Source: Candidatus Scatosoma pullistercoris (GTDB lineage: Bacteria > Bacillota > Clostridia > Christensenellales > Borkfalkiaceae). Taken from it: 7,877 nucleotides of DNA. Within the stretch, counting starts at the first letter, position 1; each line of letters opens with the position of its first letter. Below, in pieces: positions 1 to 6,101 of this stretch. The notes beneath the pieces were generated by a model. That model was not told where the DNA came from, searched no databases, and saw only the letters and a list, made by a program, of their open reading frames with translations. The stretch spans positions 1 through 7,877 of the forward strand of contig DVMZ01000110.1 of NCBI GenBank assembly GCA_018714725.1, written 5' to 3'. A program made the translations under genes and the position numbers.

Positions 1-3000
1 ATTTGATCTCGAATTCTTCTTTCGTGATCAATACCTTTCTCGCCTTCGCGCCGTCAAACGCCGAGATATACCCCATGTCCTCCATCCATTCGATGATCTT
101 GCCCGCCTTATTGTACCCGACGGAACACTTTCTCTGAATCATGGAAATGGAAGCGCTCCCGCTCTGAATGATGTACCGGAGCGCGTCGATGTATACCTCT
201 TCCACGCTGTCGTCCCCGTCCTCTTCGGAATCTCCGCCCGAGGAGCGGGTGTTATTGATGAAATCGGAAACCGATTCGTCGAAATCGGCTTCGTTGTTGG
301 CCTTGATATAATTGACCACTTTCTGGGCGTCCTCGGAGGAGATGGACGCGCCCTGTACACGGGTGGGCGTATTCATGCCCGCCATCAGATACAGCAAGTC
401 GCCCATACCCAGCAGTTTCTGCGCGCCCGAAGCGTCGAGAATGACCCGGGAATCCACGTCCGAAGCGACGGAAAATGCGATTCTGGTGGGCAGATTGCCC
501 TTGATGACGCCCGTGATGACGTCCGCCGAAGGGCGCTGCGTGGCGATGATGAGATGAATGCCCGCGGCGCGCGATTTCTGCGTGAGGTTCTGAATCCGGT
601 CCTCTACTTCCTTTTTCGCGGCGAGCATCAGATCAGCGAGCTCGTCCACGATGATGACGATTTTTGCGAGTTTTTCCTCGCCCGCGGGCAGAGCCGCGTT
701 GTACTCGTCGATGTTCACGACGTAGGTTCCCGAACGGCTCATCTGTTCGAACAGTTCATAGCGGCGGTTCATCTCGCCGATTGCCCAGTTCAGACTCTGA
801 ATGACTTTCCCGATGTCCGTAATGATCTCGTTGATCATCAGATGCGGCAACTGATCGTAAATGACAAATTCCGTCTTTTTCGGATCGATCAGAATCAGCC
901 GGAGTTCCTGCGGGGAATATTTGACGATCAGGCTGATGATGAGGCTCCTGAGGAACACACTCTTGCCGGAACCGGAAGCGCCCGCCACCAGAAGATGGGT
1001 CATCTTGCAGATATCGCCGTATACCTTGCGGTTTCCGACGTCTTTGCCCATAGCAAAGACAAGCGCCGTGGGCTTGGACTTCGTGAATCCGTCCCCCGTC
1101 AGCATACAGCCGAGCTGCACGAACTGTCTCGTCTTGTTCGGCACTTCTATACTCACCGCGCCGTCCTCAAAGTTCGGATAGATGTTCACCCCTCTGCTCG
1201 CGTAAAGATTCATCGCGATCTCCTGATCGAGCGCGACGACTTTCCGCGCGGAAATGTTGCGCGGAATGACCACGTTATACCGCGTGACGGTGGGACCGTA
1301 AGTGACCGACGCAATCGTGGAATCGGTGACCTTGAAGGCTTCCAGCGTTTCCAGAATCGTCTGTTTGGTGTTCTCCACCTCTTCGGCGCTGGAATCGGGC
1401 TCCACGTCGCGGCAATCGAAATAGTCGAGCGGAGCGCTCTGATAGGGCTTATGCACGCGGGGTTTAGGCGCCGGCACCGGCTTCGGCCGGGGCGCTTTTC
1501 TTTCCTCTTCCGCGGGCTTTTCTTCTTCCGGCAAACGGCTTTCGTCCCGGCCGAAAGCCCTGTCCGGACGGCCGAGCCCTCTCCTTCCTTCCGTTTCCGC
1601 ATCGTCCGCAAGCGGATCGCGGAGAGTCCGGTCTCTGTCCGTTCCCGAAAAATCCGAACGGAGACTGTACGGATCCTCCGGTTCGTCAAAAATATCCCTG
1701 CGGTCTGTCCGGTCCGTACGATCGCCGTCCCGGTCAATCCGGCCGGAAACGCCAAAAGCCTCCGAGGAGTCCGGGAAGCGATCCCCTCTCCCCTCTCCGC
1801 CGACCGTCGGGTCCTCGCCTCTGTCGGTCATCAACCCGCCGTCTGTCTCCGAACGCCCGGAATCAAACCGGAATCCGGGGTTTTCACCCCGTTCGCTCCG
1901 GTCTTCCCGATAAGAAGGCCGGTCGTCATCTTCCTGCAACCCGTAAATGTTCGGATTGGAGGTCGAGAAAATATCCATAAAGCTGGGCCGGGCGCTTTCC
2001 GTCCGGTCCGATCGCTCCGAACGGTCTGCTCCATCCGTTGCGCCCGGTCTGTCCTCCCCGTCCCGTACTCGGAAATTTCCGTCTTCTCGAGAACCGGAAT
2101 CCGGCACGGAAGGCGATGCGGAAAACGGCGAACCGGCAGAATCAGCCGCCGGCGTAAAAGGCGAAACCGGAGAAACCGGAGGCGCAGAAGAGACGTCTGC
2201 GCGCGGTATTCCGAAATCGTCCCGACCGACCGAGCGATCGTCCGCACGGTTTTCCGGGCGGACAAAGAAAGGCTGAGCGGGTTCCGCGGGAGCAACGGGT
2301 TGCGTCCGGAACGGAGAATCGGAGGGAACAGACCCCTCATCCCGGCCGAAATCCGGCGTCTTCCGGCTTCCGCCGAATCCGGGTTCCGAATCGCTGTCCC
2401 GGAGAGTATAGGGAGTATATAAATCCTTTCCTTCGGTGTTGTCCGTAAGAATTTTGGCGGGGCGCGCGGGTTCCTCCCCGCCGTTCACCGAATCGGCATA
2501 CGCTGCCGAATAAGACCCCGAAAAACCTCCTTCGTGAAAAGCCGGTTGATTGGGATCGACGGGCGGGCGTTTGTTTACGTTGGCATTGGTATCGAAAATA
2601 AGATTTTTGCGGTAATTTTCCGCAGGCGTTCCGCCAAACAGAAATTCCCGGCTCTTCTGATATTCTCCGTAACCGGTATTGCCGGCCGGTCTCTCTTCCG
2701 CGCGGGCGGACCCGTTCATGGTTCCGAACGGAGAAAACGCCGTTCTGTCCGCCCTGTCTGCTGCGGACGCCGCGTCTGCAGGCTGCGGACTGCGGAAAGA
2801 ATCGCCGGAAGCGCCCTGAGAGGGCTGATACCCCTGCGGAGCCTGTCCGTAACGGGCAGAATCGCGCGGGGTTCCGTCCGGAAGGGATACGCCCGGGCGC
2901 TGGCGGACTTCCGGCCTTGCGGCATAACTTCCGTCATATTCCCCGTATTCTGCGGTCTGCGCATAGCCGCGACCGCCCGGAACGGAAGAAGCATTCTGCG

Positions 3001-3796
3001 CGCGAACTCCGTATCCGCTGTCGTACGCGTTGCCGTAAACACCGGCGTTTTCGGCCGGCATTCCGCGGCGCCCGTCGTAAGCGCCGGCGTACCGGCTGTC
3101 ATATTCCCCGTCCCGTCTGCCGGCGCTTTCCGGAGGGGCGGCCGCATACCGTTCCTGCGCGACCGCTCCGGACGGAGCCTGCGCGGAACGGCGTTCCGGA
3201 GCCTGTCCGAACGGCTTTTTCTCCTTTGTCCTGTGCGGCAGAGCCTTTCCAGCCCAGAAATAGACGGAAAAATAAGCAAACAGCAAAAAGAGCGCGGACA
3301 GGATCACCAGCGCGCCGATCCTCGTCGTAAACTGCGCGAGCGGATAGACGATCACCCCCCCGACCCAACCGGCAGGCGTAGACGAATCGATCCCGTGCGC
3401 GCCTTCTTCGGGCGCGCGGAAACAGCGGGACAAATAACCGCCGAGATCCCACGAATAAGTGACGGCGGTATGTAAGATGAGCATCGCGCAGATCACGGCC
3501 ACCGCAATGGCACCCGCCGCTTTCCGATTGCGGATAAAGCGTTTGCCGAGAAAGGACGTGGCGGAAACATACACCGCGCAGAGCAGCAGAGGATAAGCCA
3601 GGTAGCCGAACAATCCGAGAAGGAAGGAATTGACGGCAATGCCGATCGTACCGAAAATCAAAGACCGCGTGCACAGGATAAGAAACGCGAGCGCGGAAAA
3701 CAGAGCGCAGACCGCGCTTACGCTTTCGCGGGTGACGATTCCCGATTCCTTTTTCTTATCCTTTTCGGTTTTTTCTTTTTCGTTATTCTCTTTCAA
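1..3796 (-). CDS. ftsK: DNA translocase FtsK/SpoIIIE family, long-linker form, 3' end cut by window edge
   Basis: Membrane-anchored hexameric ATPase that pumps chromosomal DNA through the closing septum. 1265 codons are visible without a stop. Residues 1-20 are a charged cytoplasmic start; hydrophobic segments at about 26-46, 55-80, 93-113 and 145-182 fit the four-helix FtsK membrane domain. Residues about 184-782 are low complexity: first Tyr/Gly/Ala-rich, later Arg/Asp/Ser/Pro-rich. The motor begins near 783. Walker A is GASGSGKS at 939-946, Walker B is IIVDELADL with D1051/E1052, and the QRPSADVITG and DSRVILD family motifs follow. The C-terminal winged-helix gamma domain (about 1198 on) has SGSAS, QRKCSVGYNKAGKII and the closing ARKVLIT, so few residues are missing. 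Start: a TTG at 3796 sits 8 nt from GGAGG. An in-frame ATG at 3821-3823 lacks a Shine-Dalgarno and falls at or before the predicted transcript start. The linker is far longer than in SpoIIIE and closer to E. coli FtsK. Family call very secure; start fairly secure. Confidence 0.95.
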   Translation of the reverse strand, partial: MKENNEKEKTEKDKKKESGIVTRESVSAVCALFSALAFLILCTRSLIFGTIGIAVNSFLLGLFGYLAYPLLLCAVYVSATSFLGKRFIRNRKAAGAIAVAVICAMLILHTAVTYSWDLGGYLSRCFRAPEEGAHGIDSSTPAGWVGGVIVYPLAQFTTRIGALVILSALFLLFAYFSVYFWAGKALPHRTKEKKPFGQAPERRSAQAPSGAVAQERYAAAPPESAGRRDGEYDSRYAGAYDGRRGMPAENAGVYGNAYDSGYGVRAQNASSVPGGRGYAQTAEYGEYDGSYAARPEVRQRPGVSLPDGTPRDSARYGQAPQGYQPSQGASGDSFRSPQPADAASAADRADRTAFSPFGTMNGSARAEERPAGNTGYGEYQKSREFLFGGTPAENYRKNLIFDTNANVNKRPPVDPNQPAFHEGGFSGSYSAAYADSVNGGEEPARPAKILTDNTEGKDLYTPYTLRDSDSEPGFGGSRKTPDFGRDEGSVPSDSPFRTQPVAPAEPAQPFFVRPENRADDRSVGRDDFGIPRADVSSAPPVSPVSPFTPAADSAGSPFSASPSVPDSGSREDGNFRVRDGEDRPGATDGADRSERSDRTESARPSFMDIFSTSNPNIYGLQEDDDRPSYREDRSERGENPGFRFDSGRSETDGGLMTDRGEDPTVGGEGRGDRFPDSSEAFGVSGRIDRDGDRTDRTDRRDIFDEPEDPYSLRSDFSGTDRDRTLRDPLADDAETEGRRGLGRPDRAFGRDESRLPEEEKPAEEERKAPRPKPVPAPKPRVHKPYQSAPLDYFDCRDVEPDSSAEEVENTKQTILETLEAFKVTDSTIASVTYGPTVTRYNVVIPRNISARKVVALDQEIAMNLYASRGVNIYPNFEDGAVSIEVPNKTRQFVQLGCMLTGDGFTKSKPTALVFAMGKDVGNRKVYGDICKMTHLLVAGASGSGKSVFLRSLIISLIVKYSPQELRLILIDPKKTEFVIYDQLPHLMINEIITDIGKVIQSLNWAIGEMNRRYELFEQMSRSGTYVVNIDEYNAALPAGEEKLAKIVIIVDELADLMLAAKKEVEDRIQNLTQKSRAAGIHLIIATQRPSADVITGVIKGNLPTRIAFSVASDVDSRVILDASGAQKLLGMGDLLYLMAGMNTPTRVQGASISSEDAQKVVNYIKANNEADFDESVSDFINNTRSSGGDSEEDGDDSVEEVYIDALRYIIQSGSASISMIQRKCSVGYNKAGKIIEWMEDMGYISAFDGAKARKVLITKEEFEIK

Positions 3797-3802
3797 GACG
3801 GA

Positions 3803-3810
3803 CACCTCCC
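3803..3810 (-). promoter_or_regulatory. Shine-Dalgarno of ftsK, supports the TTG start
   Basis: On the minus strand the sequence reads GGGAGGTG, with 8 nt between GGAGG and the TTG codon at 3796-3794. This is the only good ribosome binding site near the 5' end of the gene and decides the TTG start over the in-frame ATG at 3823, which lies upstream of it. Confidence 0.8.
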
Positions 3811-3825
3811 CGTTTATACCCATTT

Positions 3826-3854
3826 ATTATAGCATTTTTTTTTGCTTTTTTCTA
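3826..3854 (-). promoter_or_regulatory. Predicted sigma-A-type promoter of ftsK
   Basis: On the minus strand a consensus -10 box TATAAT (3831-3826) stands 17 bp from TAGAAA (3854-3849), which matches four of six bases of the -35 consensus. Transcription would start near 3819, giving a leader of roughly 23 nt that begins just before the Shine-Dalgarno. It lies downstream of the murC terminator, so ftsK appears to be transcribed independently of murC. Read by eye; the -10 box is strong and the -35 moderate. Confidence 0.6.
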
Positions 3855-3866
3855 TTGTATTTACAC

Positions 3867-3917
3867 AAAAAAACGACGGCGGCGAAGAGTTTTTTTCTTT
3901 TCCTCTTCCACGCCGTC
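3867..3917 (-). terminator. Intrinsic terminator after murC
   Basis: Read on the minus strand, GACGGCG (3917-3911) pairs with CGCCGTC (3881-3875), and GAAGAG (3908-3903) pairs with CTCTTC (3889-3884). The two helices are separated by a 2x2 mismatch and capped by an A-rich loop of 13 nt. A run of seven T follows (3873-3867). The hairpin begins about 30 nt beyond the murC stop codon and just ahead of the ftsK promoter, so it should separate the two transcripts. Confidence 0.85.
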
Positions 3918-3947
3918 CTTTTTCGGGGAAATCCGTACCCCGTCCCG

Positions 3948-5300
3948 TCATTTATTCAGTTCCCGGAGCAGATACTGCGCCGCATAATAAATATCCCCTG
4001 CCCCCAGAAACAGAACGATGTCCCCCGGTTGCAAAGTCGTCTTCAGCCAGGTCATGAGCTCCCGAATGCTTTCGGCGTAAAGGCAATTTCCGACATTGCG
4101 CGCAAGCGTTTTCGCGCTCCCCTCTTCGTCGTAATATTCCCGCGCGGGATATGTCTTGTAAATCATCAGGTTTTTGACCGGCCGCAGGGCTTTTACAAAA
4201 TCCCCCATCAGAAATTTTGTACGGGAGTAGGTATGCGGCTGAAACACCGCGTACAACTTTCCGCGGCACATGCGTTCCGCCGTGGCAATCGTCGCGGCAA
4301 TCTCCCGCGGATGATGCGCATAATCGCAGATGAACGAAGCCCCCGTCCAGCTTCCGATGCTCTCGAAACGGCGTTTGACCGCCCGGAAGGATTCCAGTCC
4401 CTGCCGGATTTCCTGTTCGTCAAATCCGTAACTCCTCATCACCGAAAAGGCCGCCAGCGCATTGTAGACATTGCATCTCCCCGCGGCGTTCAGACGGATC
4501 CGACAGAGCGATTTTCCGTATTCCGACACCGTGAAGGAATATTTTTCCCCCGACTGCCGGAGTTCCGAAGCACGGTAATCCGCGCCCGCGGCGTCAATGC
4601 CGAACGTGGAAAAATCGCCCAGTCCCCGGCACTTTGCGTCGTCCGCACAGACAAAAGCCAGTTTCGCCTTCCCGCAGTACCGGCGGAAAGTATCGACCAA
4701 TTCTTCCTCGTCCCGATAGCATTCCATATGATCGCGGTCTATATTCAGCAAAACGGCTTTTTCCGCCTCCACTTCCAGGAGATTTTTCTTGTATTCACAG
4801 GCCTCGGTCACAAAAAAATCATGCCCGCTCATATAAAAATTTCCCAGTTCGCTGTCCTCCCCGCCGATATGCGCCGCGAAAGGAACGCGCGCAGATTCCA
4901 GAATGTGCGCGCACATAGCGGTACAGGTGGTCTTTCCGTGGCTCCCCGCCACCGCCACCACATGCGAAAAAGCGTCCGAGACCGCTTTGAGCAGTTCCGA
5001 CCTCTTCCAGACCGTTTTTCCGCTTTCCCTGGCCGCCGTCAGCTCCTCGTCCTCCTCGGGTACCGCGCTCGTATAGACGACTACGTCCGCCGCGCGAAGC
5101 CGGGGATTTCCCGCATTGCTCCCGATCGAAACCGCCGCACCCAGCGCACTCAGTTCCTCCGTACGCTCCCCGGCCGCCCGGTCGCTGCCCGAAACTTCAT
5201 GCCCGCAGGCCAAAAGATATTTGGCCAGAGCGCTCATGCTGACTCCGCCGATTCCGATAAAATAAAATTTACGATGTTTCTCAATGACTCCCGACTGCAT
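3948..5300 (-). CDS. murC: UDP-N-acetylmuramate--L-alanine ligase MurC
   Basis: Cytoplasmic Mur ligase that uses ATP to join L-alanine to UDP-MurNAc, the first amino-acid step of peptidoglycan precursor synthesis. The 450-residue length is normal. Motifs in order: GIGGVSMSALA at 16-26 (UDP-substrate Rossmann region), GSHGKTT at 119-125 (ATP P-loop; family norm GTHGKTT), TEACEY at 165-170 with E166 in the metal-binding position, NIDRDHMECY at 186-195, NVYNALAA at 277-284, KRRFE at 309-313, DYAHHP at 326-331, FQPHTYSR at 353-360 and GAGDI at 433-437. All three Mur ligase domains look intact. The first possible start is the ATG at 5300, because an in-frame TAA lies one codon upstream. No Shine-Dalgarno is visible before it. 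It is divergent from spoVG and is followed by its own terminator. FtsK-family genes also neighbour murC in Bacillus subtilis (sftA), so the pairing has precedent. Very secure. Confidence 0.97.
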   Translation of the reverse strand: MQSGVIEKHRKFYFIGIGGVSMSALAKYLLACGHEVSGSDRAAGERTEELSALGAAVSIGSNAGNPRLRAADVVVYTSAVPEEDEELTAARESGKTVWKRSELLKAVSDAFSHVVAVAGSHGKTTCTAMCAHILESARVPFAAHIGGEDSELGNFYMSGHDFFVTEACEYKKNLLEVEAEKAVLLNIDRDHMECYRDEEELVDTFRRYCGKAKLAFVCADDAKCRGLGDFSTFGIDAAGADYRASELRQSGEKYSFTVSEYGKSLCRIRLNAAGRCNVYNALAAFSVMRSYGFDEQEIRQGLESFRAVKRRFESIGSWTGASFICDYAHHPREIAATIATAERMCRGKLYAVFQPHTYSRTKFLMGDFVKALRPVKNLMIYKTYPAREYYDEEGSAKTLARNVGNCLYAESIRELMTWLKTTLQPGDIVLFLGAGDIYYAAQYLLRELNK

Positions 5301-5350
5301 ACGTTATTTATATGAGCTATAACGAATTTTTATGCCGCCTATTGCATATT

Positions 5351-5380
5351 GTTATACCTAAAACAAAACAAAATAAACAA
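5351..5380 (-). promoter_or_regulatory. Possible murC promoter
   Basis: On the minus strand TTGTTT (5380-5375) is followed after 18 bp by TATAAC (5356-5351). The -10 matches five of six consensus bases but the -35 only three of six. A start near 5344 would leave about 44 nt of leader without a Shine-Dalgarno. The spacer is so AT-rich that other -10-like strings (for example around 5310-5315) are possible. Weak call. Confidence 0.3.
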
Positions 5381-5386
5381 AATCAC

Positions 5387-5415
5387 TTGATATTCGCCGA
5401 AAAATGTGATAAAAT
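5387..5415 (+). promoter_or_regulatory. Predicted sigma-A-type promoter of spoVG with extended -10
   Basis: TTGATA (5387-5392) and TAAAAT (5410-5415) are separated by exactly 17 bp, and a TG lies one base before the -10 (5407-5408), giving an extended -10. Transcription should begin near 5422, leaving a leader of about 26 nt. B. subtilis spoVG is known for sigma-H control; no sigma-H-like -10 was recognised here, so this copy looks housekeeping. Confidence 0.75.
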
Positions 5416-5435
5416 AATCTAAATTACTGATGATG

Positions 5436-5443
5436 AGGCGGTG
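5436..5443 (+). promoter_or_regulatory. Shine-Dalgarno of spoVG, fixes the start at 5448
   Basis: AGGCGGTG is one base from AGGAGGTG and ends 4 nt before the ATG at 5448. It favours that ATG over the in-frame ATGs at 5430 and 5433, which would place the motif inside the coding region and would add residues that SpoVG proteins lack. Confidence 0.75.
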
Positions 5444-5447
5444 TACT

Positions 5448-5714
5448 ATGGAAATTTCAGATGTACGAGTAAAATTATTGGAACCCGAAAACAAAATTAA
5501 AGCGGTGGCCGCCATCACGATCGACGGGTGTTTCGTCGTGCATGACATCAAGGTCATTCAGGGCACGACCTCACTGTTCATCACGATGCCGGGGCGCAAG
5601 ACCGCGGAGGGAAAATACAAAGACGTCGCCCATCCCATCGATACGCCCACGCGGGAAATGATTTCCGCGACTGTACTGGACGCTTACGAAAAAGCCAGAA
5701 AGGCTTCCGAATGA
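5448..5714 (+). CDS. spoVG: Septation/regulatory protein SpoVG
   Basis: Small cytoplasmic nucleic-acid-binding regulator. In other Bacillota it affects septum formation, sporulation, capsule and cell-wall genes. From the ATG at 5448 the product is 88 residues, slightly shorter than the 97 of B. subtilis, mostly from a shorter C-terminal tail. The start MEISDVRVKLL matches the family N-terminus. The core contains AVAAITIDGCFVVHDIKVI (19-37), the loop MPGRK (47-51), DVAHPI (59-64) and TRE (68-70), and ends in the predicted helix that carries DNA contacts in the family. It is the only sizeable gene on the plus strand. It has its own promoter, diverges from murC and converges on ftsZ. Spore formation cannot be inferred from this gene alone, as non-spore-formers also carry it. 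Very secure. Confidence 0.95.
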   Translation: MEISDVRVKLLEPENKIKAVAAITIDGCFVVHDIKVIQGTTSLFITMPGRKTAEGKYKDVAHPIDTPTREMISATVLDAYEKARKASE

Positions 5715-5830
5715 ACCGTTCAGCAAAGAAGCGGGCCGAAACAATCCCGGATCCGGAAGAAGTTCCGGATTCCGAAGTCTGCTCCCGAACTAAGGCAAAA
5801 GCCGGAACAAAGTCTGAAACAAGCGGCTAA
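5711..5830 (+). CDS. Possible small hydrophilic ORF overlapping the spoVG stop
   Basis: A 39-codon ORF starts at an ATG whose last two bases are part of the spoVG TGA (ATGA overlap) and ends at TAA 5828-5830. AAAGG lies about 7 nt upstream inside spoVG, so coupled translation is possible. The product is hydrophilic and mixed-charge (Lys/Arg at the start and end, Pro/Glu/Asp in the middle, one Cys), with no membrane segment or known domain. I do not recognise it. A GC-rich hairpin lies inside it. It may be a real coupled microprotein, the relic of a longer SpoVG tail in another frame, or chance. The gene-like layout is the only support. Confidence 0.3.
   Translation: MNRSAKKRAETIPDPEEVPDSEVCSRTKAKAGTKSETSG
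5749..5772 (+). repeat. Short inverted repeat inside the small ORF
   Basis: ATCCGGAA (5751-5758) and TTCCGGAT (5763-5770) pair perfectly around a GAAG loop. A G-T and a G-C pair can extend the stem to 10 bp. No U-tract follows, so it is not an intrinsic terminator. It could stabilise the 3' end of spoVG mRNA or simply reflect the repeated Pro-Asp/Glu codons. Confidence 0.5.
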
Positions 5831-5888
5831 ATCTTCCTGAAAAGCTGCGTTTCTTCTGATCATTCACATATCTGATTTATTCTTCCTA

Positions 5889-5928
5889 AAAGAAAGGACG
5901 TCTGCGATCCGCGGACGTCCTTTCTTTC
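5889..5928. terminator. Bidirectional intrinsic terminator between spoVG and ftsZ
   Basis: The arms 5889-5902 and 5914-5927 are perfect inverted repeats of 14 bp. TGCG (5903-5906) and CGCG (5910-5913) extend this to an 18-bp stem with one T-G pair and a 3-nt ATC loop. The outer arm supplies TTTCTTT on the plus strand and, on the minus strand, TTTCTTTTAGG. It can therefore end spoVG transcription and also the ftsA-ftsZ transcript arriving from the other side. It lies 58 nt past the small ORF and about 175 nt past ftsZ. Confidence 0.85.
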
Positions 5929-6058
5929 TGCCGTAAATGCATCATAAAACCCTTTCCGCATAAAGCCGTTGCCCAAAAGCAGAAACCCGGACATTGTTCC
6001 CCCGCTGTCGTTATGCCGCACGCCCGCCGCTAAAATTTCCCGCACCGTTACAGATCAA

Positions 6059-6092
6059 TCCGGCCGGAATACACGCGTGCATTCCGGCCGGA
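6059..6092. repeat. Perfect 12-bp inverted repeat just past ftsZ
   Basis: TCCGGCCGGAAT (6059-6070) and ATTCCGGCCGGA (6081-6092) pair perfectly around a 10-nt centre that is itself partly self-complementary (CACGCGTG). On the minus strand it lies 10 nt after the ftsZ stop but is followed by ATTGATCTG, a poor U-tract. On the plus strand it is followed by AAATTTTATTT, which is T-rich. It could protect the ftsZ 3' end, or block transcription entering ftsZ from spoVG. Terminator function for ftsZ is uncertain. Confidence 0.65.
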
Positions 6093-6101
6093 AAATTTTA
6101 T

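Larger units (their letters stand above)
5831..6101. other. Non-coding spacer between convergent spoVG and ftsZ
   Basis: This spacer holds the strong hairpin at 5889-5927 and the inverted repeat at 6059-6092, described separately. Nothing else was recognised in it. A minus-strand GTG-started reading frame of 61 codons (5860-6045) crosses the terminator and has no convincing ribosome binding site. Confidence 0.6.

Noticed and set aside
1786..1801. GAGAGGGG repeats on the minus strand resembling SpoIIIE/FtsK-orienting octamers
   Set aside because: They differ from the known SRS GAGAAGGG and KOPS GGGNAGGG, occur only here in the window, and lie in a low-complexity coding stretch. Genome-wide skew would be needed to support them.
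2163..2180. Tandem 9-bp repeat GAAACCGGA in ftsK
   Set aside because: Only two copies, in frame with the linker (Pro-Val-Ser repeats); ordinary low-complexity drift and not a mobile or regulatory repeat.
554..2422. Plus-strand ORF of 622 codons opposite ftsK
   Set aside because: It is antisense to the ftsK linker and motor. Its product is a biased Arg/Pro/Ser-rich string with no domain, explained by the GC-rich codon pattern of the real gene on the minus strand.
3630..5315. Plus-strand ORF of 561 codons opposite murC
   Set aside because: It covers the whole of a motif-complete murC and the murC terminator, has no recognisable domain and no gene-like start signals, so it is a shadow frame.
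5301..5447. AT-rich divergent spacer as a possible origin or riboswitch
   Set aside because: No DnaA-box cluster and no conserved riboswitch-like structure was seen. Promoter elements explain the AT-richness.
5860..6045. Minus-strand 61-codon ORF between spoVG and ftsZ
   Set aside because: It begins with GTG, lacks a clear ribosome site, reads straight through the 18-bp terminator hairpin and has no recognisable motif.
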